A DNA stretch of 64,000 nucleotides. It comes from Actinomyces sp. oral taxon 414 (GTDB taxonomy: Bacteria > Actinomycetota > Actinomycetes > Actinomycetales > Actinomycetaceae). The notes under the pieces are model-generated. The model saw only the letters and a list, made by a program, of their open reading frames with translations, searched no databases and had not been told where the DNA came from. The stretch covers positions 1,860,001 through 1,924,000 of the forward strand of contig NZ_CP012590.1 in NCBI RefSeq assembly GCF_001278845.1, read 5' to 3'. Positions within the stretch are counted from its first letter, which is position 1, and each line of letters opens with the position of its first letter. This document shows, piece by piece, positions 1 through 8,301 of this stretch. Made by a program: the position numbers and the translations under genes.

Positions 1-847
1 TGTTGGAGGTGTTCTGCCAGTCCAGTCGCATGAGGTCCACGCTCCCGTCCGCCTCGTGGAGGAATCCGATATAGCTCTGGGACTGCCGTTTCCGATCGAC
101 CCTGATCCTGGTCCTGGCGCCCTTCTTGCACCAGGCCCTGCGAGTAATGGCCTCGTGCTCGATCCTCACCTCGTCCGCGGACACCACGATGACATCCTCA
201 TCCCCCTTCTCCGCATCTCCCTTCTCCGCATCGTCCGTCTTCTCGTTCTCGCACTCATTCTTCTCACTCCCCCGCTGCCCCTCGTCCTCCTCCTGCCCGT
301 CCTGCCCGTCCTGCTTCTTCCCCTTGATCTTGGCGATCTTGGCGTGGATCTTCGCCATGCGGGCCTCGACCTGGGTCTCGTCGGCGCGGCGCTGGTCCAC
401 CTCCTCGGGCAGGTGGAAGGACAACCCCGCCATGTGGAGCAAAGAACGGTAGGAGGATTCGGAGGCGTACTCGATGCCGAAGCGCTCGTGCATCCAGCCC
501 GCCAGATCGTGAATATTCCAGAACTCCGCCGCAATGCCCTGCTCCGACGGGGGGCGCGACAGCGCCTTCAGGATCTCCTTCTCCTGTTCCTGGGAGATCT
601 TGGAGGCGTTGTTGTTGCCGACATGCCCGGTGCAAATGGACGACAACCGATCCCTCCTCCAATCCCTCGCCCACTCCATGACCGTCCTGGTGGCGCGCTC
701 CACCAGCCGCGCCACGACATCGACGCCAATTCCCTCCGACAGCATGAGAATCGCCTCCGACTTGCGCCTCATCAGCTTATACGGGGATTCCGCCTTGTGC
801 ACTTGAAGAGCCGACCACTCATGCTCCTCGACCACTACCGCTTCCAT
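1..847 (-). CDS. IS630-family transposase, N-terminal part (truncated by window edge)
   Basis: This is the N-terminal two thirds of an IS630 DDE transposase, which cuts and pastes the element into TA sites. It contains a helix-turn-helix region (about residues 20-75), a conserved stretch ending RPPSEQGI, and a low-complexity charged linker (about 165-205, rich in Lys, Glu, Asp and Gly). The first DDE aspartate follows in VVSADEV. The remaining catalytic Asp and Glu would lie beyond position 1. I chose the ATG at 847 because a TATGAT box sits 7 nt upstream (leaderless start) and because it aligns residue for residue with the start of the second copy, with both reaching the conserved KLMR at residue 24. 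An in-frame ATG at 859 is the alternative. Confidence 0.8.
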   Translation of the reverse strand, partial: MEAVVVEEHEWSALQVHKAESPYKLMRRKSEAILMLSEGIGVDVVARLVERATRTVMEWARDWRRDRLSSICTGHVGNNNASKISQEQEKEILKALSRPPSEQGIAAEFWNIHDLAGWMHERFGIEYASESSYRSLLHMAGLSFHLPEEVDQRRADETQVEARMAKIHAKIAKIKGKKQDGQDGQEEDEGQRGSEKNECENEKTDDAEKGDAEKGDEDVIVVSADEVRIEHEAITRRAWCKKGARTRIRVDRKRQSQSYIGFLHEADGSVDLMRLDWQNTSN

Positions 848-965
848 AACCGCAATCATACAGGAGAACGACACCCGAAATCCAATCGGAACCACACCCG
901 ACCAACCGCCACGACCCCGAACTCAAAACGAAGCACCAGACGCGGATTTCGTTTTATTCCCGCTA
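1..965 (-). mobile_element. IS630-family insertion sequence, 5' part (runs off the window)
   Basis: The transposase-proximal end of an IS630-type element lies at 965. Read from that end inward it begins TAGCGGGAATAAAACGAAA, close to the TAGCAAATACGAAAC end of the second IS630 copy at 14479. A TA dinucleotide at 966-967 is the expected duplicated target of this family. The distance from the IS end to the transposase ATG is 118 bp, exactly as in the second copy, which supports both the end and the start codon. The other end lies outside the window. The two copies are clearly related but diverged, so they are different elements rather than recent duplicates. Confidence 0.8.
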
Positions 966-1038
966 TATAGGGCGGTCCGGTGGCCGCCCCCGGTTCCCAG
1001 CCCCGGGCGCGGCATCCGGGGGAAGGGAGCCACCTGCC

Positions 1039-2265
1039 GTGACGACCATGACGACACTCGTCCACCGCGCCCACAACGGCCCTCTGGAGTGGTGGCGCGA
1101 CGGGCTCGTCTACGAGGTCGCCTCCCCCGAGCTCGGCGCCGTCGAGCTCGCGGGGGTCGGGCACCTCGTGGACCATGTGGCCTCCCTCGGCTTCACCGTC
1201 CTCCTCCTGCGCCCCAGTCTCATGGACGCCCGCAACGACCTCGACCCCTTCCGGGAACTGGTCGGGCGCGCGCACGGGGCCGGGATCAGGATCGTGGTGC
1301 GGGTCTCCGGCGCCCTGGGCCCCGTGACCGGCCCTCACGCCCGCGACGACGATCGCATCGTGGTCGGGGCCGAGCGGGAGGGCGAGGGCATTGTGGAGCG
1401 GGCCGAGGCGTTCCTGTCGGCGGGGGCCGACGGGATCGACCTGGGCACGATCATCCCCCCGGAGGTCACCGAGCGCACCGACCTGGCCCGGCTCACCGAG
1501 TACTTCTCGATCCTCCACGGCCTCATCGCCAGTTACACCGACGACGGCATGATCGGCGCCGACGTCTCGGCCGACTACCCCCGGACCCTGCACCACCACC
1601 TCCAGGAGGACTGGCTCCACCACCTGCGCGACGACGCCCTCATCCTGGCGCGCTGGGACGCGGAGTCGATGACGGCGCACCTGACGCGCTCCCTGGACGA
1701 CCACGACCGCTTCGGCGCCCCGCCGGTGTGGCGCTTCCTACCCAGTTACCGGTTGTGCGAGGCGACCGACCCCGGCGACGGACGGAGCTGGTTCGCCGTC
1801 GACGACGGACGGCGCCGGCAGCGCGCCACGGCCCTGCAGGCGCTCGCACTGGCGCTGCCGGGCTCGGTCTATCTGCGGCAGGGCGATGAAGTGGGCCTGC
1901 CAGACTCGGACAAGCCGACGGCGCCCCTGGAGCTCGCCGGACTCGTCAACGCCCGCGCCCACGACCAGGGCAGCCTGTTCGGCTCACCGCTGGCGACGGT
2001 GCGCCACGCGACCCACGTGCGCCGTGAGCGGCGCCTGGCCGTCGCGCCGCTGGCCTTCGTGACGGGCCTGGACTGGTGCCCGCCCCGGGCCCTGACGCTG
2101 CTCGCGCGCGATGTGCTCGTCATGGTCAACACGACCGACGAGCCGGTGATCCTGCCGCGGGGCGCCAACGTCCTGCTGTCCTCGCAGGGGCTGGAGCAGG
2201 CCGAGGGCAGGCTCATGGTGCCCACCATGACCACGGCCTGGCTCGATGCGGCGAGCGTGAGCTGA
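1039..2265 (+). CDS. Degenerate GH13 (alpha-amylase family) protein, probably non-catalytic
   Basis: The 408-residue protein resembles the barrel of GH13 alpha-glucosidases but lacks most active-site signatures. It opens with a WWRDGLVYEV stretch typical of the first barrel strand. Region II reads ADGIDLG, keeping an Asp at the nucleophile position but losing the Arg two residues before it. Region IV reads LDDHD, with Asp replacing the Asn of the usual NHD. The region I Asp and a region III Glu are not recognisable. It is also shorter than the usual 500-600 residues. The GTG at 1039 has GGAAGGGAG 9 nt upstream, so it is preferred over the ATG at 1048. It lies just upstream of malE in the same direction, so a role in alpha-glucan sensing or binding is inferred, but residual hydrolysis cannot be excluded. 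Confidence 0.7.
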   Translation: MTTMTTLVHRAHNGPLEWWRDGLVYEVASPELGAVELAGVGHLVDHVASLGFTVLLLRPSLMDARNDLDPFRELVGRAHGAGIRIVVRVSGALGPVTGPHARDDDRIVVGAEREGEGIVERAEAFLSAGADGIDLGTIIPPEVTERTDLARLTEYFSILHGLIASYTDDGMIGADVSADYPRTLHHHLQEDWLHHLRDDALILARWDAESMTAHLTRSLDDHDRFGAPPVWRFLPSYRLCEATDPGDGRSWFAVDDGRRRQRATALQALALALPGSVYLRQGDEVGLPDSDKPTAPLELAGLVNARAHDQGSLFGSPLATVRHATHVRRERRLAVAPLAFVTGLDWCPPRALTLLARDVLVMVNTTDEPVILPRGANVLLSSQGLEQAEGRLMVPTMTTAWLDAASVS

Positions 2266-2302
2266 GCGGGCGCGGACCGACGCCCGCAGAGCACCACCTT
2301 TA

Positions 2303-2318
2303 TGTGATCTGTGTCATA
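2303..2318 (+). promoter_or_regulatory. Candidate CRP/GlxR-type site
   Basis: The 16-mer TGTGATCTGTGTCATA matches the TGTGA-N6-TCACA dyad at nine of ten half-site positions. It lies about 30 bp upstream of the proposed malE -35 box, a plausible activator position. It is a single match and could be chance. Confidence 0.3.
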
Positions 2319-2341
2319 TTTTCGTAAGGGCCATACTGAAT

Positions 2342-2384
2342 CTTGCACGACTTGCACGATTTCGTTACATTCGTCCTTGTAACG
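2342..2384 (+). promoter_or_regulatory. malE promoter with direct-repeat and palindromic operator candidates
   Basis: A promoter TTGCAC (2343-2348), 17-bp spacer, TACATT (2366-2371) fits the only AT-rich stretch before malE. Two tandem copies of CTTGCACGA (2342-2350 and 2351-2359) cover the -35 and spacer. CTTGCA direct repeats are, as I recall, also a feature of Streptomyces MalR targets. A perfect 7-bp dyad, CGTTACA (2363-2369) with TGTAACG (2378-2384), covers the -10 and the expected start of transcription. The LacI-family regulator encoded at 8302 is the obvious candidate ligand. Box positions are seen; the assignment is inferred. Confidence 0.5.
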
Positions 2385-2420
2385 GATCCAGTCCCCCTCC
2401 CGATTCGAAGGAGAATCACG

Positions 2421-3653
2421 GTGACCCTTACGCGCCGGTCTTTCCTGTCCATAACAGCCGTTGCCGCCACCCTCACCGCCGCCGTCGTTTACGGTTCCGA
2501 CTCCGGCGGAGCCTCCTCCGCGAGCGGCAACAACCTGATTATCTGGGCCGACCAGAAGAAGGCCGACTCACTGACCGAATTCGCCAAGAAGTGGGGCGAG
2601 CAGCAGGGCATCACGGTGACGGTCCAGACGGTCGCCAATGAACTCCAGTCCAACTTCATCACCGCGAACCAGGCGGGCAACGGCCCCGACGTGGTCCTAG
2701 GCGCCCACGACTGGATCGGCAACCTCGTCCAGAACGGCTCCATCCTGCCCATCGCGCTCTCCGCGGAGGCCCGGGCCAACTACACCGACATCGCGCTTCG
2801 GGCCGTCACCTACGAGGGCCAGACCTACGCGGCCCCCTACGCCGTGGAGTGCGTGTCCCTCTTCGTCAACAAGGACCTGACCCAGGTCACCGCGCCCGCC
2901 ACCATCGAGGAGCTCATCGCGGCCGGCAGGGCCGCCGGCACCGATGTCGTCCTGTCCCTGCCCGTCGGCGAGAAGGGCGACGCCTACAACATGGAACCCA
3001 TCTACACCGCCGGCGGCGGCTACCTGTTCGGCAAGGACGCCAACGGCGGCTACCTCGCCGGCGACCTCGGCGTGGGCGGCGAGGGCTCGATCGCGGCCGC
3101 CAAGAAGATCGGCGCCCTTGGCGCCGAGGGCGTGCTCAGGAACTCGATCACCGCCGACAACGCGATCTCCCTGTTCACCGAGGGCAAGGCCCCCTACCTG
3201 ATCTCCGGCCCCTGGGCGCTCGGCGACATCAAGAAGGCCGGGATCAACTACACCATCGCCAAGATCCCGGGCTTCGGGGACATCGAGGGCTCCACGGCCA
3301 CGCCCTTCGCCGGGGTCAACTGCTTCTACGTCGCCTCGAAGGGCAAGAACAGGGCCTTCGCCGAGACCCTCGTGGCCGACGTCGCCAAGGACTCCTCCTT
3401 CGCCGAGGCCATGTTCCCCCTCAACGAGCTCCCGCCGGCCCAGAAGGACCTGGCCGACAAGCTCAAGTCCTCCAACCCCGACATGGTGGCCATCTCCGAA
3501 TTCGCCGCCGCCGCCGACCCCATGCCCGCCATCCCCGCCATGAGCGCGGTGTGGCAGCCGCTGGGCCTGGCCCAGGCCAATATCGTCAAGGGAGCCGACC
3601 CGGAGCAGACCATGAGGAGCGCCGGCGAGGAGATCAAGCGCAACATCGGCTGA
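2421..3653 (+). CDS. malE: Maltose/maltodextrin ABC transporter substrate-binding protein (MalE-like)
   Basis: This is an extracytoplasmic binding protein of the MalE type, 410 residues, delivering maltodextrins to MalFG. The frame is open further upstream, but the GTG at 2421 is chosen because GAAGGAG lies just before it and the protein then starts with a signal sequence. The N-terminus MTLTRRSFLSITAVAATLTA has a twin-arginine-like start and a hydrophobic core. At the expected lipobox the protein reads AAVVYGSDSGG: a Tyr (TAC) stands where the lipidated Cys (TGC) is normally found. The mature part shows typical features such as DQKKADSLTEFAKKW and the pocket-forming GVNCFY/PFAG region. It is first in the malEFG-glycosidase operon. 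How it stays at the cell surface without the Cys is unclear. Confidence 0.88.
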   Translation: MTLTRRSFLSITAVAATLTAAVVYGSDSGGASSASGNNLIIWADQKKADSLTEFAKKWGEQQGITVTVQTVANELQSNFITANQAGNGPDVVLGAHDWIGNLVQNGSILPIALSAEARANYTDIALRAVTYEGQTYAAPYAVECVSLFVNKDLTQVTAPATIEELIAAGRAAGTDVVLSLPVGEKGDAYNMEPIYTAGGGYLFGKDANGGYLAGDLGVGGEGSIAAAKKIGALGAEGVLRNSITADNAISLFTEGKAPYLISGPWALGDIKKAGINYTIAKIPGFGDIEGSTATPFAGVNCFYVASKGKNRAFAETLVADVAKDSSFAEAMFPLNELPPAQKDLADKLKSSNPDMVAISEFAAAADPMPAIPAMSAVWQPLGLAQANIVKGADPEQTMRSAGEEIKRNIG

Positions 3654-3742
3654 ACCCCTGTCACCGGAGCCCGGAATACTCCGCCCCACCCCCGCTTCTC
3701 CCCCACCTCAAGCACCACCCGTGCTGGAAAGGCTCATCGACA

Positions 3743-5320
3743 ATGACGACATCCTCCCCCGCCGCGCCCCGGGAGAAGTCGACCAGCGTACCCGCCATCC
3801 TCGGCCGCGTCGCGGTCCTCTCCCTCACCCTGGCCGCCGCCGTCTACCTCGTGCCGCTGCTCATCAAATTCCACATGTGGGCGTGGCTCGTGATCGTGCT
3901 GCTGGCGGCCGCGGCGATCTTCGCCCTGTACTCCACCAAGCGCTTCATCCCCGGCAAGTACCTGTTCCCCGGGACCTTCTTCCTCGCGGTCTTCCTCATC
4001 GTCCCCATCGTCATGACGGTGCAGACCTCCTTCACCAACTTCGGCGACGGCTTCCGCGACACCAAGGAGGAGGCCATCACGACCATCACCAACAACTCGG
4101 TCGTCCAGGCGCCGGACTCCCCCACCTACAACCTCACGGTCGCCACCACCGGCTCCGCCACGGGCGGCCCCTTCACCCTGTTCCTCGTCGACACGGGGAC
4201 CAATGAGGTCCTGCGCGGCTCGGACGGCGAAACCGTCCAGAAGGTCGACCCCTCCACGGTCACCGTCGAGAACGGCTTCGTCACCAGGGCCGACGGCTAC
4301 ACCATCCTGTCCAACGCGGAGATCAACAGCGCGTACAGCGCCATCACCGGCCTCACGGTGCCGGTCTCGGAGAGCACCACCGTCAAGGTCCAGGGAGTGA
4401 AATCCGCCTTCGAGGCCACCAGGACCATGGTCTACGACAAGGCGACGGACTCCATCACCAACACCAAGACCGGAGACGTCTACACGGTACAGAAGGTCGG
4501 CATCTCCGAGTACTTCGTCAACGCGAACGGGAACAGGCTGCCCCAGTCCTGGAAGCAGAACGTCGGACTGGCGAACTACTCGCGCCTGCTGTCCGACGGC
4601 AAGATCGCCAGCCAGTTCTTCCAGGCCTTCCTGTGGACGCTGACCTTCGCCTTCGGCTCGGTCCTGCTGACCTTCATCCTCGGCTTCTTCCTGGCGCTGG
4701 TCCTCAATGACGACCGGATCAAGGGAAAGAAGTTCTACCGGTCCTTCCTCCTGCTGCCCTACGCCGTCCCCGGATTCATCTCCCTGCTCATCTGGTCGAA
4801 CTTCTACAACAAGGACTTCGGCCTGATCAACCAGGTGCTGCACGTGGGAATCCCCTGGCTCAGCGACCCGACCATGGCCAAGGTCGCCATCCTGCTGACC
4901 AACACCTGGATGGGCTTCCCCTACATGTTCATCGTGTGCACCGGGACCCTCCAGTCGATCTCCTCCGACGTCAAGGAGGCCGCCAAGGTCGACGGCGCCA
5001 CCGGCTTCCAGGCCACGACGAAGATCATCACCCCGCTGCTGCTGGTCGCGGTCGCCCCGCTGCTGGTGAGCTCCTTCGCCTTCAACTTCAACAACTTCAA
5101 CGCCATCCAGCTGCTCACCCAGGGCGGCCCCTTCGCCGAGGGGGAGTACACCCGCGGCGGCACGGACATCCTCATCTCGATGATCTACCGCATCGCCTTC
5201 GGCGGCTCGGGCGCGGACTACGGCTTCGCCTCCGCGGTCTCCGTGGTCCTGTTCATCATCACCGGCGTTCTCGCCGCCATCCAGTTCCGCGCCACCAGGG
5301 CGCTCGAAGACATCAACTGA
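3743..5320 (+). CDS. malF: Maltose ABC transporter permease MalF
   Basis: Inner-membrane permease of 525 residues with the MalF layout: about three N-terminal membrane segments (residues 20-110), a large extracytoplasmic P2-like domain (about 115-270), then a MetI-type permease domain. The EAA loop reads EAAKVDGATGFQATTKI, the coupling site for the ATPase. The frame is open upstream through malE, but the ATG at 3743 follows GGAAAGG and lies 89 bp after the malE stop. malG starts 21 bp after its stop. No malK-like ATPase gene is present in the window, so a shared MsiK-type ATPase elsewhere is likely. Confidence 0.93.
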   Translation: MTTSSPAAPREKSTSVPAILGRVAVLSLTLAAAVYLVPLLIKFHMWAWLVIVLLAAAAIFALYSTKRFIPGKYLFPGTFFLAVFLIVPIVMTVQTSFTNFGDGFRDTKEEAITTITNNSVVQAPDSPTYNLTVATTGSATGGPFTLFLVDTGTNEVLRGSDGETVQKVDPSTVTVENGFVTRADGYTILSNAEINSAYSAITGLTVPVSESTTVKVQGVKSAFEATRTMVYDKATDSITNTKTGDVYTVQKVGISEYFVNANGNRLPQSWKQNVGLANYSRLLSDGKIASQFFQAFLWTLTFAFGSVLLTFILGFFLALVLNDDRIKGKKFYRSFLLLPYAVPGFISLLIWSNFYNKDFGLINQVLHVGIPWLSDPTMAKVAILLTNTWMGFPYMFIVCTGTLQSISSDVKEAAKVDGATGFQATTKIITPLLLVAVAPLLVSSFAFNFNNFNAIQLLTQGGPFAEGEYTRGGTDILISMIYRIAFGGSGADYGFASAVSVVLFIITGVLAAIQFRATRALEDIN

Positions 5321-5341
5321 GCGCGGGAAGGAAGCATCACC

Positions 5342-6256
5342 ATGGCTAAGACCGAACCCACCACCGGCCCCGACGGCGCCCCCGAGATCGAGATGAACCG
5401 GATGCCCTTCGGGCGCTGGTTCCGCGAGATCGGCTGGCGCCACGTCATCGGCGTCCTCGCCGTCCTCTTCGCGGCCTTCCCCGTGCTCTACGTCATCTCG
5501 GCCTCGCTCAACCCCCTGGGGACCGTGGCCTCGACGAGGCTCATCCCCACCCGGGTCAGCCTCGTCAACTACCAGACCCTCCTGTCCGGCGCCCGCGGGC
5601 CGTTCCTGCGGTGGTACCTCAACACCGTCATCGTGTGCTCCATCGTGGCGGCCTCGCAGATCTTCCTGTCCGTCCTGGCCGCCTACGCCTTCAGCCGCTT
5701 CCGCTTCAAGGGGCGCCGCGGCGGGCTGCTGGCGCTGCTGCTCATTATGATGTTCCCGGCCATCCTGTCCATGATCGCCCTGTACAACATGATCTCCGAC
5801 GTCGGCCAGATCCTGCCCGGAATCGGCCTCAACACCCTCAACGGTTACTGCCTGGCCCTCATGGGCGGGTCGCTGGGCCAGGTCTGGCTCATCAAGGGCA
5901 CGTTCGACACGATCCCCAGGGAGCTCGACGAGGCCGCCATTATCGACGGGTGCACCCACTGGCAGGTCTTCCGCATTATCCTGCTGCCCACGCTCAAGCC
6001 GATCCTGGCCACGACCTTCCTGCTGTCCTTCGTCGGCATTATCAGCGACTTCCTCCTGGGCTCGATCCTCCTGACCGACAACTCCAAGAAGACGCTGGCC
6101 GTGGGCCTGTACGGCCTGCTGTCCGGCGACCGGTCCAACAACCTGGGCCTGTTCGCCGCGGGCGCCGTGCTCACCATGATTCCCGTCATCGCCCTGTTCC
6201 AGTACCTCCAGAAGTACATCGTCGGCGGCACCACCGCCGGCGCCGTCAAGGGCTGA
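5342..6256 (+). CDS. malG: Maltose ABC transporter permease MalG
   Basis: Second permease subunit, 304 residues, of the MetI family with six predicted membrane segments (first at about residues 31-51). The EAA loop is ELDEAAIIDGCTHWQVFRII. The ATG at 5342 is preceded by GAAGGAAG. Together with MalF it forms the channel for maltodextrin uptake. The glycosidase gene starts 9 bp after its stop, so the genes are almost certainly co-transcribed. Confidence 0.93.
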   Translation: MAKTEPTTGPDGAPEIEMNRMPFGRWFREIGWRHVIGVLAVLFAAFPVLYVISASLNPLGTVASTRLIPTRVSLVNYQTLLSGARGPFLRWYLNTVIVCSIVAASQIFLSVLAAYAFSRFRFKGRRGGLLALLLIMMFPAILSMIALYNMISDVGQILPGIGLNTLNGYCLALMGGSLGQVWLIKGTFDTIPRELDEAAIIDGCTHWQVFRIILLPTLKPILATTFLLSFVGIISDFLLGSILLTDNSKKTLAVGLYGLLSGDRSNNLGLFAAGAVLTMIPVIALFQYLQKYIVGGTTAGAVKG

Positions 6257-6265
6257 GCGCGGCCC

Positions 6266-8257
6266 GTGCCCGCTTCCGCAACGCGGTCGTCCGGCGTCGA
6301 GGGGCCCACCGGGGTCCTCTCGACGCCGGACGGCGTCGCGGGGCTCCTGGCCGAGCCCCACCACGACACCGGACCCGCCCACCTGGTGGGCGAACGCGCC
6401 CCGGGCGCCGAACTCACCGCCCGGCTGTGGGTGCCCGCCGACCGGCGCCCCGAGCACATCTTCGTGCGCCAGGTGATCGACGGCGAGCCCGTCTTCAGCC
6501 CGCTCGCCCGGGTCGGCGCCACCCCGGCCGGCGCCTGGTGGGAGGGCGCGGTGCGCCTGGTCAACCCGATCAACCGCTACCGCTTCCTCCTCCTGACCCC
6601 CGGCGAGCGGGAGCCCTGCACGTGGTACCACGCGGCCGGCACGGCCGACCACGACGTCCCCGACTCCACCGACTTCGCGGTGCTCGCCCGGGACGACGGC
6701 CCGCAGTGGGTCCCCGACGCCGTCGTCTACGAGATCTTCCCCGACCGCTTCGGGGCGCGCACCGACCCCTCGCAACGGCGCGCGCCGCACTGGGCCGAGC
6801 CGCACGACTGGCTCGACGAGCCCCCGGCCTCCGGCCCCGCCGCCGCCCGCGCCTGGTACGGCGGGGACCTGGACGGCGTCGTCGACCACCTGGACTACAT
6901 CCAGGGACTCGGCGCGAACACCGTCTACCTCACCCCCGTCTTCCCGGCCGCCTCCACGCACCGCTACGACGCCACCAGCTTCGAGCGCGTCGACGAGCTC
7001 CTGGGCGGGCGCGAGGCCCTGGCCCGGCTGTCGGCCGCCCTGCACGCCCGCGGCATGAGGCTCGTGCTCGACCTGACCACCAACCACACGGGCGTCACCC
7101 ACGAGTGGTTCCGCGCCGCCGTCGCCGACCCGGACTCGCCCGAGGCCGGCTTCTACTTCTTCGAGCACCACCCGGACGCCTACGCCTCCTGGATGGGCGT
7201 GCCGACCCTGCCCAAGCTCGACCACCGCGCCGACCAACTGCGCGACCGCCTGCTGCGCGGCCCGGGCTCGGTCACCGCCCGCTGGCTGCGCCCGCCGGTG
7301 TCCGCCGACGGCTGGCGTATCGACGTGGCCAATATGACCGGGCGCCGGGGCGCGGTCGACCTGGCCCACCGGGTCGCCGCCGACATGCGCGCCACCATGC
7401 GCGACGTCGAGGCGGAGACCGGGGCGCAGCTGTGGCTCGTGGCCGAGCACGGCCACGACGCCTCCCGCGACCTGGAGGGCCCCGGCTGGCACGGGGTCAT
7501 GAACTACAAGGGCTTCACCTGGCCGTTGTGGACGTGGCTGGTCGACCCCGACCCCGCCGCCCGTCCGGACTGGCTCGGGATCCCCGTGCCGTTCCCCCGC
7601 CTGGGCGGCGGGCAAGTCGTGCACGGCCTGCGCGCCTACGCCGCCCACCTGCCGGCGAGCGCCCTCGGACGCTCCATGAACCTGCTGTGCTCCCACGACA
7701 CCCCGCGCCTGCGCACAGCGGCCGGCTCCCGCGACGCCCACCTCGTCGCGGCGACGGCCCTGTTCGCCTCGCCGGGCGTGCCGACCGTTTTCTCCGGCGA
7801 CGAACTGGGGGCCACGGGGCGCACCGGGGAGCACTCGCGCACGACTATGCCCTGGCGCCCCGACGGCGCCGGGCGGCACTCGCCCGACGAGCTGGAGGAC
7901 CGCGGATCCTGGGGCGAGGTCGATCGCCAGACACTCGCCCGCTACCAGCACCTGGCCGCCCGACGCCGGGAGCTGGTCGCGCTGCGCCGCGGCGGGATGC
8001 GGTGGGTGGCGGCCGAGGAGGACCTGCTCGCCTTCACGCGCACCCACCCCGAGGGCGACGTGCTCGTCCTGCTCGCCCGCGCCGCCACCGGACCGGTGCG
8101 CCTGCCCCTCGCCCGGCTGCCGGCCCGCCGGGTGCGCGAAGCCGAATGCTTCGACGGCATGCAGGTGCGCCTGCTCGACGACGGCGCCCCGAGCGTGGAG
8201 GTGAGGGCCTCGGGCCCGGGGTCCGCCCTCCTCCCCCTGGATCCCGACGCACCGTGA
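6266..8257 (+). CDS. GH13 alpha-glycosidase (maltodextrin glucosidase / neopullulanase type)
   Basis: A 663-residue GH13 enzyme predicted to hydrolyse imported maltodextrins in the cytoplasm; there is no signal peptide. Residues 1-135 form a beta-sandwich-like N-terminal domain of the CBM34 sort. The catalytic barrel follows from VPDAVVYEIFPDRF. All four GH13 signatures are visible: DLTTNHTG near 268, DGWRIDVAN near 348 (nucleophile Asp), VAEHGHD near 392 (acid/base Glu), and SHDTPR near 475. The domain order and motifs fit MalZ or neopullulanase-like enzymes; exact specificity (maltose, pullulan or cyclodextrin) cannot be told. It starts with GTG 9 bp after malG, which suggests translational coupling. 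Confidence 0.88.
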   Translation: MPASATRSSGVEGPTGVLSTPDGVAGLLAEPHHDTGPAHLVGERAPGAELTARLWVPADRRPEHIFVRQVIDGEPVFSPLARVGATPAGAWWEGAVRLVNPINRYRFLLLTPGEREPCTWYHAAGTADHDVPDSTDFAVLARDDGPQWVPDAVVYEIFPDRFGARTDPSQRRAPHWAEPHDWLDEPPASGPAAARAWYGGDLDGVVDHLDYIQGLGANTVYLTPVFPAASTHRYDATSFERVDELLGGREALARLSAALHARGMRLVLDLTTNHTGVTHEWFRAAVADPDSPEAGFYFFEHHPDAYASWMGVPTLPKLDHRADQLRDRLLRGPGSVTARWLRPPVSADGWRIDVANMTGRRGAVDLAHRVAADMRATMRDVEAETGAQLWLVAEHGHDASRDLEGPGWHGVMNYKGFTWPLWTWLVDPDPAARPDWLGIPVPFPRLGGGQVVHGLRAYAAHLPASALGRSMNLLCSHDTPRLRTAAGSRDAHLVAATALFASPGVPTVFSGDELGATGRTGEHSRTTMPWRPDGAGRHSPDELEDRGSWGEVDRQTLARYQHLAARRRELVALRRGGMRWVAAEEDLLAFTRTHPEGDVLVLLARAATGPVRLPLARLPARRVREAECFDGMQVRLLDDGAPSVEVRASGPGSALLPLDPDAP

Positions 8258-8301
8258 AGCCCGACTAGGATCGCCCCGACGGATCAACCCAGGAGAACAA
8301 C

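Noticed and set aside
56..970. Long plus-strand open frame rich in Leu and Pro
   Set aside because: It is the antisense shadow of the IS630 transposase, whose minus-strand frame aligns with the second copy.
3734..8287. 1517-codon minus-strand open frame
   Set aside because: It is a third-position shadow of malF, malG and the GH13 gene: composition is low complexity (Gly, Glu, Val, Arg) and no family motif appears.
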